64,000 nucleotides of DNA from Vandiemenella viatica (GCA_031002005.1 CM061918.1:65630531-65694530), one strand, 5' to 3'; numbered from the stretch's first letter, positions 32,362 to 44,564 are shown. The notes: generated from the sequence alone by a model not told the origin. Numbers and translations: made by a program.

Positions 32362-33830
32362 TGGGGAGATACGACTGACGGGGAATGGAGTCTGGATACT
32401 TACTGCTTACCACAGTGGGAAAGTGCAATAGTAGTGCCGGTACATAAAGGAGAGGTGAGAGATAGAGTCGAAAATTACAGGCCAATCAGTTTGACTTCAG
32501 TGGTAGGTAAATTAATGGAGAGATTCATATGCAACCACATCAGAAATATATGTGAGGAACGTAAGTGGTTTTCAAGTAGGCAACATTGCTTCAGGCAAGG
32601 ATATTCATGCGAATCTCAGTTGGTGGGATATATGCAAGATATTTCAAATGAAATGGACGACGAAGGTGACATTGATAGTGTAGCATTAGATCTGTAAAAG
32701 GCTTTTGACAGAGTGATAAAATGGTAATAAATAAGGTAAAAACCATTGGAGTGGATGAGAAAGTGACTTGCTGGGTAGAAGAATTTTTAAGAGGTAGGAA
32801 ACAGAAAGTTAGAGTAAGAAATACAGAATCAAAAGAAGTGAAATTAAAAAAATGGGAGTGCCACAGGGTGGCGTATTGAGGTCATTGCTATTCATTATTC
32901 TAATGAATAATTGTGTTGATTGTTTGCTATCAGAAATTAGATTGTTTTCAGATGACATAATGCTATATAAAAGGATCAAAACGGTTGAGGACTGTAAACA
33001 GCTGCAAGTTGATCTGGACAGGATATCTAGTTGGGTTGGTAAATATGGGATGAAGATAAATGCAAAGAAGAGGCAGCTTATTAGATACACAAATAAAAAA
33101 CAAAAGGTTGATTATGATTATAAGGTGGGGAAAGAATTGCTTGCTGAAGACTTGAAATGCAAATATCTTGGCATTACATTTGATAACAAGCTTAACTGGG
33201 CAGGACACATTGGACAGGTGGTTGGAAAAGGTTTCAAAGTTCTGCACTTGTTGGAGAGAGTGATGAGGGGATGTACGAGAGAAGTGAGGGAGTTGGGTTA
33301 CAAAACTGTGGTTAGACCATTGCTCGAATATGGTAGTGTAGTATGGGACCCTCATTTTACGTATCAAATACAGGAGTTGGAGAGCGTGCAAAAAAGGGCT
33401 GCTAGATTTGTTTCTGGAAATTATCGCAGAATGCAATCAATGGCGGATATGATAAAGGAGCTGGAATGGGATTCATTGCAAGACAGGAGGAGGATGAGGA
33501 GGGTCAGGGGAGTGTACAGGGCGTATACTGGTGATGAGGCATGGAAAGATATTGCAGTAGGTATGAAAAGTAGTGCATCGAAGGGAAAAGATGACCATGA
33601 CCACAAGCTGGCACTCGATTTCAGGCACAAGGGAGTGGGAAGAGTGTCAGGTATCGGAATAAGTTGCCAAGGGAAATGATGAATAATTTACCAAAAACGT
33701 TGAAAGAATTTAAAGTTAAAATTTGTAGAAGGCAAATGTAGGTGGGTGCAGGAAAGGGGGAAGATGGATATGTAGGGAAATTGCCACCGAAGCGTGTGTT
33801 CCTTTTCAATTAAATTAAATCTTTGCACAG
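32362..33830 (+). pseudogene. CR1-like LINE, RT domain to 3' end
   Basis: The forward frame begins with VVPVHKGE...ENYRPISLTSVVGKLMERFI, then QHCFRQGYSCESQL, then VALDL*KAFDRV with an in-frame stop, a frameshift, then VPQGGVLRSLLFIILMNN. The catalytic box is FSDD at 32945-32956 (normally Y/FADD). It continues with KYLGITFDNKLNW, RPLLEYGSVVWDPH, VQKRAARFVSGNY and LALDFRHKG. A 275-codon stretch (32852-33679) is still open. The endonuclease is missing, so the copy is 5'-truncated. The end has AAATTAAATTAAAT. It is in sense orientation to the host gene and cannot encode an active enzyme. Confidence 0.88.
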
Positions 33831-36194
33831 GTGTAACGGATAACTAATTACGCATTTTAAGCAGTTTCCACTGCGAGTGTTTGCTAACCACCTCTTATAT
33901 AAACGCTGTATAAACAGAACGACAAAGAATTGTCGCAAAGGTTACAAGATAGGCAGGCAGATGGCAACACCCGCTATCTCTTCTTCAGAATAGCTGCTGT
34001 TTGTCGACCGTTGACCTGTTGCTAGCGCAAAACCATCGCGTCAAGCGCTCTATTGGCACAGCTGCTTATTTTTTATACTACTCAATCCGTTGTCAAGACT
34101 ACGGGAGAATAGCCCAGGTCGTAACCCCCCTGAGAGCGGATCTGTGGTTGACTGTATCGCGGAGGTACGGGAAGCGCCGTATTAGTCAGCGTCCAAGAGA
34201 GCAGCTGTGTCGTGTTGGCGGTATAAATGGCAGGCGTACTACTAATCGCAGGAGTGGCACATTAACTGGCTACTTTACTTGACGCCTTATCCTTTTTGAG
34301 CCTTTCGACGTATAAATGAGTAAATCATCTAGTATTTCACATTTTCCTTTGGTTGAATACAACAGTCGGAAGAAGGACATGGCGAGTAGGAACGTATTAG
34401 GTGATTAATGTTATGATTTTTTTTTGAAGTTTGTAGACGTTGTCATGCTCTTTGCAGAAAGTTTGTAGGAACTGGAAGAATGTTAAAATAGTTAAATGAA
34501 GTGAACGCACTCCCCGGTATTTAACATTATTATTAAAATTTATGACAGTATGCTGCTAGCTTAGTTAGGTCTTATTAAACCTCACTTTCACGCCAGATCT
34601 GGGTTTATAAGCAAAAAAAAAGAAAAGTGGCACAGTGTGTGCTGAATGCAGAGATTATACCAGAACAAAGGCTTATGAAACAAAATAAAAGACACTTCTG
34701 TTAAAGCTAAGTTATGAAGGTAAGTGTGACATATCATACAAATCATAGATGACAGATGGAGCAAATTAACTATGGAATGGAGGCCTTTGAAAGAAAACGA
34801 TGAAGGGGGAAGACCTGTAAAAAATAGCATAATGTGTTAAAGACTAAAAGAGTGCCTGCATGGTCAACGATGGCATGGAACAGGAAACTGGGAGAGGTTT
34901 TGTTCATCCTTAAGACACCACTGGCTAGTGATAACAACTTGCATCATATATGTTAGACGAAACTTGTACCCATGATAACAAACAATTCTGGAAACTCCTT
35001 TAAGTAGACAATCCACTTTATTAGAAGTGTTTGGACTGCTAATAATTTGTCCTGTTGTTCAGCATGACCCTGTACAACTCCATCCTAAGGCGTTACGCGT
35101 TGTGCTGCACGGAAGAGATGGAGAGTTGTGTTCTACTAAGCAGGTGGCACATAGTGTATTATGAGACTGTGAAATACCATATAGCTGGCAGCAAGTGTCC
35201 GTTTTTACATTGTTTAAATGTTTTCGAAGTTTATTCTCTCCACAAACTACCCATTTAGACATGGACCTGACATACCTCCTTTTAGAGTAATGATATTGAC
35301 TGCTTGAGTTACATTTTGTTATTTTAACTGAGCACAATGACAACAAAGCATACTGAAAAATTCTTATTAAAGTAATTTATAAAAAAAAGCACAGATAGGT
35401 TTAGATATGTTATTCATATATTCCAATTTGTGGTACAAATTCAGTTCTGACATTTATCAAGTATGATCGGAGTGCAGCCAGGCGCTAGACTTTGTCGAAC
35501 GTGGAGAACTGCTCTAACTCCTTGTCATGCTGCTTGGTGTAGAGGACCGCAGTGCAGATCCTGTAGTCAGCCATCACTTAAATGTGTGACACAGCAAGTT
35601 TACATACTGATCTAAATTGCCAGGTATAACGTATGCAGCGATGTGCCAAGAAGCTGGTAATATTGTCAGTGTGTAAGTAAATAGTATCCGTAAAACTGCA
35701 GACCATTGGGAATTTCTTACGTGTGGTTGAGTAATGATGATCGCTTGTGAAATCATCATAAACTAAAATTTAATATTGAAATCCCTGTACTATTCCGTAT
35801 ATTGAATGTTAACTACAATCCTGGTCCAGGATGGGTAGATTACGAAACTCGTTGAACTTTATTCATCCGCATTATGCCAGCAACAACATGTGATTTAAAA
35901 TACTGAATTCCCCGTACTATAACTTACTGTGCAATGTCAGCTATATTTATTCTGGTTCAGGCTGCATGATTCACGAAAAATGACATACTGTATTCACCCG
36001 CTTTACTTCAGCTATATGATTCTCATGAAAGAAATGTAATTCTAAAGTAAACATAAAAACAGTCACATCTTACACTGTACCACATAACATCAGTTGTGAT
36101 TCAATTAACGAATGAATTGTAACTTAACCAACAAATGCTAGAAAAGGAGAAGATAACCATGGGTACAAGATGGCACTCGATTTCTTGTATAATT
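33831..36194. other. unannotated intron segment, CpG drop near 34.4 kb
   Basis: No gene or transposon was recognised. The left part (to about 34320) is CpG-rich like the preceding DNA. After about 34400 the sequence turns AT-rich with few CG dinucleotides, and stays so outside exons and young insertions to the end of the window. Confidence 0.55.
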
Positions 36195-36850
36195 CTTGTA
36201 TAATTTATTTATTTATTTAATTATTTTTATTTTTTATCAATCTTATCCCAAGGATCCATGCTGAGGAAGGACCTGAGATGTGAAACATATAATGGTTAAC
36301 ACACATACATAATCATAGTGAAAACAATTATACATTACAAAGACAAATAAAGAGAATAAAAATAAACATCAATTTTTACAACTGAGTTTTGCAAAAGGTC
36401 ATATTGAATATAATTAATTATTTTGTTCAAATTCTTGACTAGGAGTTGCCAATAAGATAATCTCTCAGTTTTTCTTTAAATATATCTTTATTATCTGCAA
36501 ACTGTTTTATACTCGTGGGAATTTTATTAAACAGATGTATCCCAGAATAATTAACTCCTCTTTGTACTAATGACAGAGATGTTTGTGTTTTGTTCAAGTT
36601 ATTTCTGTTTCTTGTATTGAAATTGTGTACCTGTGAATTAGATGTAAACAGGTTAAAATGTTCTGTGACAAAGCGCATGAGAGAATATATGTACTGAGAA
36701 GTCATTGTAAGAATGAGTTTTTTAAAGAGTTGCCTGCAAGAAGTTCTTGGTTTTACCCTACACAGCATCCTAATACTTCTTTTCTGTGCTATGAAAACTT
36801 TATTACTTTGTGAATAGTTTCCCCAAAAAATTATACCATATGACATCACA
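36195..36850 (-). pseudogene. LINE C-terminus (SYGIIFWGN family)
   Basis: The minus strand keeps a 136-codon open stretch: SYGIIFWGNYSQSNKVFIAQ, then RMLCRVKPRTSCRQLFKKL, then HNFNTRNRNNL, then GVNYSGIHLFNKIPTSIKQF. This is the well-known C-terminal tail of Jockey-superfamily LINE ORFs in insects. Downstream on that strand follow a 3' UTR and a TTTATTTATTTAATTA-type tail. The RT core is absent (5'-truncated), so it is dead. It is antisense to the host gene. Confidence 0.85.
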
Positions 36851-37190
36851 AAATGAAAATATGAGGAACACTTGTTTCGTTAATTCCAGATCTGCTGTTA
36901 GAGAAAGTTTTCGTATTGCAAAGGTGACACTACTTAACGTCTTCAGTAGTGAAGTGATATGTTCGTACCAACAGAGTTTCTCATCTATTGATCTCTCAGA
37001 TTGTTGTGAATAAGGCTTGATAGATGATTAATTGGGTGATGATAGATTAGAAAGCCATTACCATGTGGCTTGATTTTACTGTAATTCTGTATATTCAGAT
37101 AACTCTCAGTTGTATTTGAGGCACTTTTTTGACCGAATAAATTTGATGCTTGAGAGCCATTTTGTTACAGAGTAATTGGACTTGTTACAG
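36851..37190 (+). other. intron end with a duplicated TTGTTACAG acceptor
   Basis: The intron ends with TTGTTACAG at 37182-37190. The same nonamer stands 20 bp upstream at 37162-37170. The downstream site is the one in phase; using the upstream site would add 20 nt and shift the frame. Confidence 0.7.
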
Positions 37191-37382
37191 GCGAGGCCGG
37201 CAGCCATGCGTTTGGCTCGGTGATGGACGGCGTATTCGAGGGGAAAATCTTCTCTCCTGTAGATGGCGCTTTCTACGTTGAGAAGGCGCATCACTACTTC
37301 AAGAACCAGACTGGCAGTGACGTGCACTCTGTCATTTATCACGAACGAGATGTCGAGGACCCTTATGAGAGTCAGAGAACAG
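37191..37382 (+). CDS. kuz: ADAM10/Kuzbanian, central prodomain exon
   Basis: After two bases of a split codon it reads EAGSHAFGSVMDGVFEGKIF, then FYVEKAHHYFKNQTG, HSVIYHERDVEDPYESQRT. These are prodomain features shared by ADAM10 proteins: the GSV.DG.FEG strand, the FYVE..HHY block and the VIYHE block. NQT is a possible N-glycosylation site. The acceptor is TTGTTACAG and the donor AACAG|GTATGT. It enters in phase 1 and leaves in phase 1. It lies 17.3 kb after the previous exon, the longest visible intron. Confidence 0.95.
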
Positions 37383-38164
37383 GTATGTTTGGTACTGTAT
37401 GTGGGCAGGGTATTTGTAACACATGTTAGGTAATTCTGGTGTGTATATGTGTATTGGTTGTGTACTTTGGAACAGATTGAACAAACAAAAGAAATTATCT
37501 ATATAACATTCTTTTAAGACACAAAATGTGATTCAAGAACCTTTGGCAGTCTTCCTGTTCATTTTCTATGACATAGTTAGTACATCCAGTTACTTTGAGA
37601 CATAATGTGCAGAGTTTGTAAGTTGATTTATGCAAAGTGAAGAGAAATAAACCGATCAGTTGGCAGAGTTGAAATATGGAGGGTTATGGGGAGAAAAAAA
37701 AACACACAAAAATAAATAGTTTTGTGTTGCCCCTTAGTATTATGATTAGGGTTATGACTGTTTTTACAGTAAACACTATCATGTTCTACTGCTGGCAAAG
37801 GGCTTAGACTTGAAACGTTCTCTGTTGTTCCATGTATCTGCATTTTCTGTTTCTGCACTGTTCTGCTATCACCTGTGGTAAGTGATAATTCACCTTTGTA
37901 ATCTTATTTATATTTGCCAATCAGTACCTTTTGTTTTCTGTCAAATCCACAGATTAGTATTCCTTTGTTATTTTTGATGTAAGTGTCATTATAGCTCTTT
38001 TTTGTCCGAGATAAAGCTACATTGTTTCAACACGTTAAATAGATAGATAATTGTTGCATGTGAAGGTTACAAGTATTATGATTGCAATATACATAAATGG
38101 CAAACACATTGCAGGTCCTAAAAATACTCTAATATTTGCCTTCCTTTGCAGATCACCCGTTTCA
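37383..38164. other. unannotated intron segment
   Basis: AT-rich and CpG-poor; nothing recognised. Confidence 0.5.
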
Positions 38165-38275
38165 CATATGTTCTATATCAGTCTGGCAGTCCAGTGGTTC
38201 AGACCTCTCATTGGAGGTTACGAGATCACTGGTTTTAATCCAATAGGATTATCAGCTTCAATTGTGTGGCTATGA
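38165..38275 (+). repeat. SINE-B head, diverged
   Basis: CAGTCCAGTGGTTCAGACCT, then CATTGGAGGTTACGAGATC, then a degraded B box (TGGTTTTAATCC). The B-box CG has been lost, as in other repeats of this CpG-poor zone. Confidence 0.5.
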
Positions 38276-38384
38276 CAAGTGAATTTATGTAGGCAATAGG
38301 CAATTCTGTCAGTAATGTGGGTAAACGCATATTCATTCCATCCTAGTCAACAGTGATGTAAACACTTACTTTTAGTTTATTATA

Positions 38385-38685
38385 TCTTCTACTGAGCAGT
38401 CTCTTGGCTCAGTGGTTAAGGTGTCTGACTGGAGATTGGATGGTCCCCGGTTCGAATCCCTGTCTCAGCGGGGATTTTCACCTCTGGCACAGCTTGCTGT
38501 GTAATGTGAAGTACACCAGAACGCTTCTGTGGTTCGGATTCCACATTAAACTGTAGGTCCCCTGTACCCGGCAGGATTGTTGGGCTAGGCAAAGGTGGCT
38601 ATGACTGGGGTGGAATGCTAAGCCAATAGAAACTTTGTCACCAGGTCGTTACAACCACATGGAATTATTATTATTATATCTTCTA
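38385..38685 (+). repeat. SINE-B, full length
   Basis: GCAGTCTCTTGGCTCAGTGG then TTAAGG (A-box region) and CCGGTTCGAATCCCTGTCTC (B box). The body CACCTCTGGCACAGCTTGCT, then GAAGTACACCAGAACGC, then GGGGTGGAATGCTAAGCC and CACCAGGTCGTTACAACCAC, ends in (ATT)n. It is the reference copy that shows the empty site of MITE-H copy 2. Confidence 0.9.
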
Positions 38686-39641
38686 CTAAAAAGTAAATTA
38701 ATGCCATATGTTTGGAAATGTGACCTTTGTCTTTTAAGGTCTCTGCACTAATCATATTTCTATATCTTCTCATACTTTATTGGCCCTTCTGTAGCAACAT
38801 ATTTAAAATGGTTTACTTCTTTCTGTCTCCCCTAATTCCAAAGCTTTATTAAATTAAAATTCCGTGCTCCATTCATGCAAAATAAATATCCTTCTCAGGC
38901 TTTCCCTTTTGAAGTAGATTCTTTCACATTATGCTAATTTGTTTTGAAGTCACTCATTCTTCACCCATTGGTCTCTAATGAATACTGATATTTTTCTGTC
39001 ACATTCCTTATTGCTTCCTAAGTGTACTAATATAGTTTATTGAGAATTATTACAGCCATGATGTACCTCATTGCAATTAATGTTTGTCTCTCATGAGCCT
39101 TATTTTTTTTATTTTAGCCACCTCAAATGTATATTAGTCTATAAATATATGGACGGTTATCACTAATCATAGATGCAGGCAGGATGGCCATGACAAATAA
39201 CAGCATTTACACTGTCACAATTATCAGAATTAGTTAGGAATTCTTCTTGCAGGACACTAATGTCTCCACTGTCAACACATCCTAAAAAAGAAAAAAAAAA
39301 GAAAATCTTCTATGTAGTTTATTCTTAACTCATTTACTGCTGCACCATTTTTTTAAATCCTGCTTTTATATAAAAAATCTCTTATTTTTCTTGATTTTTC
39401 ATCCTCATAGTTACTTAAAAGTTGTAAAATTACTGCTTCTCTACATCTGTTTCTTTTTCACTCAAAGTGGTCTTTGTACATAATCTTTTTTGTTTTCCAT
39501 TGCTATGGGAATTATTTGATTAGAAAGCTGAACAAATGCTAACATGTGTCACAAAATGGGAAAAGTTATTGTACTTGAGAGAAGCAGAAAGTAGGTTAAG
39601 TAGGTTATTAATTTACACTTAAAAGACTGGATAAGACTGCT

Positions 39642-39672
<31 letters not shown>

Positions 39673-40289
39673 ATCTGATCTCAGTTATGATGACATAATT
39701 GTGAGGGGTTGATACCGTTTACAGAAGGTGGTGTTGTAATTGACAGTTTTGAATTTGAGTGATAATTAACTTGGACTATTTGTATTGTCTGAGTGGTGGA
39801 ATGTTTCTATTTTAAATCTGTTAAGTCTGGTACAATTTTAGCAGTAAGTAAATAAAAATTCTATAATGAGCAAGTATTAAACTTAAGATCATCAGGTATC
39901 TTTGCCCTTCAAACTCAAAAATAATAAAAGATTCTATAGTTTTCAGCTGCATCAGAAGAGTATCATAATGTTTTGAGGGTCCAATTCTCCACCCCGATTT
40001 TCAACTAAGGGTTGTAACACTTCATAGTGGCTAGTAGCTCAATGGTTTTTATTTAAAAGAAGATTATACAGTGCCAAGAAATCCACTAAATCATTATTTA
40101 TTTATTTTCATATAGCCTACTAATATAAATACATCACAATCATGTCATTAACAAAAAAAAAAAAAAACAAGGTAAATCCTTTATAAATAAAATGTTTCAT
40201 TCTCTCTCCTCTATTTTATCGCTGTAGATTGTAGAAGGTGAGAATTGAGTTTATTATTTTAGTTATTAAAATTGTATTTCAATATCAAC
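38686..40289. other. unannotated intron segment with a poly(A) run
   Basis: AT-rich and CpG-poor. A-run at about 39642-39669. No gene or other repeat was recognised. Confidence 0.5.
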
Positions 40290-40291
40290 TA

Positions 40292-41587
40292 CGAGGGCTG
40301 TCTGAGAAGTTCTCGGCCTCGACCATAGATGGCAGCACTACCCATGTGATTTTTTCCATGCAAGTTGGTGAATGTGCCAGACGCACCTGCAAGAAATTGC
40401 AAGTCATTCTACGTTGTAGTTTGGTCTGTACAGTTGTTTGTAGCAGGCGCGGTGCGGAGTTGTACCATAGATGGAAAAAATCGAGTATCGTGCAGCTATA
40501 AAATTCTTTGTTAAAGAAGGTTTAACGCCATCTGAGATCCACCGAAGATTTTTTAAAAGTGTATGGGGACTCTTCTCCTTCATATTCAACAGTTAAGAAA
40601 TGGGCCGCTGTGTTCAAACATGGCCGTAGCAGTGTCGAAGATGATGAACGCGAAGGACGTCCGAAAAGTGCAGCAACTCCAGAAATCATCAGGAAAGTGC
40701 ATGATATGTTTTTGGATGATCGGCGACTAAAATTGCGTGAGATTGCTGAGGTTGTAAGGATATCAAAATAACTTGTGAGATACATTTTGCATGAAGTATT
40801 GCTTATGAAGAAGCTTTGTGAAAGATTTGTGCCGCATTTGCTCACTGTTGATCGAAAGCGCATCCGCATGAGACTTTCTGAACAGTGTTTGGAGCGTTTC
40901 AACAAAAATAAAACCGATTTTGTGTGTTGATTCATAACTATGGATGAGACACGGGTTCACAACTACACAGAAGAATCAAAACTTCAGTCAAAGCAGTGGA
41001 CAGAAGCTGATTGTTCAGGTCCAAAGAAGGCCAAGTCAGTTCCATTGGTAGGGAAGGTGATGGCATCAGATTTTTGGGATGGTAAAGGTGTTTTGTTCAT
41101 TGATTATCTTGAAAAGGGTACAACAATAACTGGACAATACTATTCTGATCTTTTAGACACCCTGGATGAAAAAATTCGTGAGAAAACGCCCAGCTTAAGG
41201 AAGAAGAAAATCATCTTTCTTCAGGACAATGCACCTGCCCACAAGATTCTTTTGGCAATGGGAAAATTAAGAGATCTGAACTACGACATGTTGGAGCATC
41301 CACCTTATTCCCCAGATTTGGCTCCCTCCAACTTCTATCTATTTCCAAAACCCAAAAACTTTCTTGTTGGTCAGCATTTTTCTTCAAATGAAGAGGTGAT
41401 TGCAGCTGTAGATGGATATTTTGCAGGCCTTCCAGAAAGCCACTTCAGGGATAGTATAATGAACTTGGAACATCGTTGGACTAAGTGTATCAGTGTTCAG
41501 GGAGACTATATTGAGAAATAAAAATGATTTGGTAAATATCAAATTGGTTTTATATTTTTAGGCTTAGAATTTTCCAGACTGCCCTCG
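40292..41587 (+). mobile_element. mariner element, structurally complete
   Basis: Terminal inverted repeats: CGAGGGCTGTCTGAGAAGTT on the left; on the right the reverse complement is CGAGGGCAGTCTGGAAAATT. TA flanks both ends (40290-40291 and 41588-41589). The 1296-bp length is typical of mariner. It is in sense orientation in a Kuzbanian intron. The transposase is broken (see the pseudogene entry), so it could move only by trans action. Confidence 0.95.
40471..41521 (+). pseudogene. mariner transposase, inactivated (third Asp to Asn)
   Basis: The reading begins MEKIEYRAAIKFFVKEGLTP with the N-terminal helix-turn-helix region, then a frameshift after RRFFKSV. It continues YGDSSPSYSTVKKWAAVFKH, EDDEREGRPKSA and LDDRRLKLREIAE. 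A TAA at 40769-40771 and a TGA near 40928 interrupt it. After these come the first catalytic block ITMDET, then VMASDFWDGKGVLFIDY, the second block QDNAPAHK, and YSPDLAPSNFYLF. The third catalytic residue of the D,D34D triad sits 34 residues after QD and is Asn. The last frame is open for 193 codons and ends DYIEK. Confidence 0.93.
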
Positions 41588-41971
41588 TATGTTTGATAAA
41601 CAGATTAGCTTTTCTGTTATATTTATCAGTGACAAAGGTTTATTTAGCTTTTATACACACTTACTGAAAATCTGTTTCATCTCTAGTAATTTACACAGAA
41701 TACTGTATATTTCAGTTGTATGACATGGGAGTTATAACTATCTTAAATGTTTCAACTTCTACAATTTAAAGCATACAAATGGCAGTAAAGTTAAACAGGT
41801 GATTGTTTGAACTGGAACTGATCTGATGAAAACAAAAGGATTATGGTTGATTTCCTGAATGCCCTTTTTAAAAGCTATAAGTCGAGTAATAAAGTTGACA
41901 TGCAGAAAAGGTATCATATCAACTTCACCCGTATGCATGTAGAAAATTATCAGACCTGTTTCTGGGCACAG
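41588..41971. other. intron end before exon 41972
   Basis: AT-rich; nothing recognised apart from the acceptor CTGTTTCTGGGCACAG at its end. Confidence 0.6.
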
Positions 41972-42225
41972 GCCACGTTGGCGGTTGCGGCATAACAGAT
42001 GATGTTGTGCAGTGGATGGAAAGGGTACAGAATTCAGCGGCAGAGGAAGAGGAAGAACCCCGACACCACGAGAATGCCTACGAGAATGCCTATGACAAGT
42101 ACAGTCGGGAGGCTAACACGCCTCGCCGGGAGCGTCGTGCTACGAGGCCCAAAGAAGACAACCGCAACACCTGCTCTCTCTTCATACAGACGGACCCTCT
42201 TATATGGAGGCACATCTCTGAAACG
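41972..42225 (+). CDS. kuz: ADAM10/Kuzbanian, Cys-switch and furin-site exon
   Basis: Enters in phase 1. It reads HVGGCGITDDVVQWMERVQ, an acidic AAEEEEEPRHHENAYENAY stretch, PRRERRATRPKEDNRNTCSL and FIQTDPLIWRHISET. GGCG holds the cysteine-switch residue that keeps the zinc site inactive in the proenzyme. RERR is a proprotein-convertase site where maturation cuts. NTC.L.IQTD starts the metalloprotease domain. The acidic, AYENAY-containing insert between switch and furin site is less conserved in the family. Acceptor GGGCACAG, donor ACG|GTGAGT, leaves in phase 0. Confidence 0.96.
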
Positions 42226-42689
42226 GTGAGTACACATATTAATTTAATTGTTCTCTAGGAGTATTTTGTGCATCAGATTTAGTCATATCAACTTTTATGT
42301 TATCTTCTTCCAGCCACATTTTTTTTTAAAAATTAGGAGTAATATTTTTTTTAGACTTAAATCAGTCCAATACGAAGAAAATACTTACTGTTGTTAGGAA
42401 AAGAAGATATTTTGGTGCAGGTCCAAAATTATATTTTTTTTTAAAAGTAGAATACATACTCAGATCATTCACAGATAGTTATAAAATATAATATTAACAT
42501 GTCCGTCAAAAAATTTATCTTTATTCTGTAATATCAAACTGATTCATTCTGGTATAGGTACATTTTTTGTTTTAAAATTGTTTTAATTTATGCTTTGCTT
42601 GTCAGTGGTGACAAATCTTAGCATGTGTAATTTTCATAGATTAAATAAAAGCCTATGATACTGTTGCAAGAAAAATGCTCCTAAAGCAT
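42226..42689. other. intron segment, nothing recognised
   Basis: AT-rich and CpG-poor, no repeat or gene seen. Confidence 0.5.
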
Positions 42690-43400
42690 TACATATGTCA
42701 CATATAGATAATGCCTCAATTAAAATAATACAAGAAATGTATAAAATAACACATGCCAAACAGTAAATGGCTATACATTATCACAAAACTTTAAAACAAG
42801 TAAAGATCTGCTGCAAATGTGTCCTGTGTCACCAACCCTATTTAAAATAGGACACCTAGATGTTAGTTTGAAAACATGGTCTCAAAAGTAGAACAGAATG
42901 GGTTTAGAAATAACAGATGGAAAGTATCTATCATCATTTCCTAATTCCTGATGATCAAGTCATCATAACACAAAATGATGAAGATACAAATAACATAAGT
43001 AATCAACTCTCAATAGAATATAAAAATTGTGGCTTGAATATTAACTATCAAAAAACAGAATATCTTAATAATGATATGAATTAATTTTTCATTGATGAAG
43101 TACAAATTGAAAAGGTAAATAATTTCTGTTATTTGGGTTCAGGTTTACGTAGAGGGGGAGAATCAAATATAGAAATTAATAAAATGGAGATGTCCAGTTT
43201 AATTCTGAGGAGCAAAAATGTTATGAATAGAACAAAAAGAATTGTATTTAAGTCATTATTGAGGAGTATAGTCTTATTTGGATCAGAAACCTAAACAATC
43301 AACCAAAAAATATTGAAAGTTGAAAGCATTAGAAATGTGGGAATGGAGACTTTCCCAGTGTATGGATGAAATGAATTCTTCACAGATCAGCCGTATAGCA
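42690..43400 (+). pseudogene. LINE reverse transcriptase relic, heavily decayed
   Basis: Broken forward frames show YDTVARKMLLKHY (RT motif around the first Asp), DDQVIITQNDEDTN-like sequence replacing the FADD block, then FCYLGSGLRRGGESNIEINK and LLRSIVLFGSET. This order is that of the RT core and C-terminus of an APE-type LINE. Stops are very frequent. It is an old copy in sense orientation. Confidence 0.7.
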
Positions 43401-44564
43401 TCGTAAAATGACTGCTCTTTTGTCTTCATCAGGTCTATTACATCACATATTATTACCTGAAATCACAAACTAGACTGGCTTAGCAGCTGGCGAAAATCTA
43501 ACTCTGTCTACCGAATTGCCTGGCTCCAAAATAAGCAAACAGCAGTGAGAAGATTTGGTGCAGAAGAGAAAGATACAGTCAAGTTCTCTGTTCTGAGTTT
43601 TTATTGTTATGTTGGAGTAAAATCTTTGTATTGTGGAAAATCTCTCTTAATAATAATAATACACATATTTATTTGTGCAGTTTTCAGTCATGACTAGGTC
43701 AATTTTTTGAAGTTGAATTGAGACCATTTTTGGCATGAGCATTTATTCGTTTAGAAAAACTGGGTTACATTCAAGTAAATAAATTTACACTGTCAAATTT
43801 AAAATTATTTGATTTATTCATATCATATATGAAATGTCTGTTTAACAATAACAAGTAATTAAATATTTTATTCTCATGGAATAATGGAGAAGGAAGTGAT
43901 GCCATTAGGAACTATTATATTATACACCAAACATAATCACACATCACAAATTGCACATTCCCTTTTGTTGATAGAGAATTTCTGGTGCAGCATGCACTCC
44001 CAGTACTATTATGAATGATGTGCTTCATCCCCACAGTCTTACACCACCTGATGCATATTTTGTGGGGATTCATAAAGTAGAGGACGTTTAACTGTGAAGA
44101 TCTTCCAACAGTATTGCCTGCATTAAGTGAGAGAATTAGATAATTTGGAAGAGTCTGCAACAACCTTTGTTTTAGGATATATTTGAGAATTTGTGTGAAT
44201 AATATGAATGTTGTCTACAGTGCAGCAATGCTCATTTTGAACACTTACGTTCCATGTACCAAGATAAGCTGTTAATACATATATAAACTGAAAAATATAA
44301 TTTATCTAGTGGATGGGGATAAATTAATAGTATTAATAATTGCAAATAATAAAATATACAGGTGATGGAATTGACTAGGGGGATTTTCTGAGATTGAATG
44401 TACTGACATGTAGAGTTTAGGGTGCACTTGAAATATTGTGTTTGTGTTATTTCTTGTCTTAACAGCTCTTTCCATCAGTTCTGAAATATGTTTTAATTTT
44501 CTATAACCTTTCTATATTATATACCTTATTCTTGGTAAAAATTCAGTATTGATATACGAACTAT
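43401..44564. other. unannotated intron segment
   Basis: AT-rich and CpG-poor; nothing recognised. Confidence 0.5.

Noticed and set aside
19889..37190. GT donor at 19893 joined to the internal acceptor GGCAG|CCATGC as the true splice
   Set aside because: It is in frame but deletes residues between the prodomain strand ends that the family keeps in number. The GC donor with the strong TTGTTACAG acceptor fits both phase and length.
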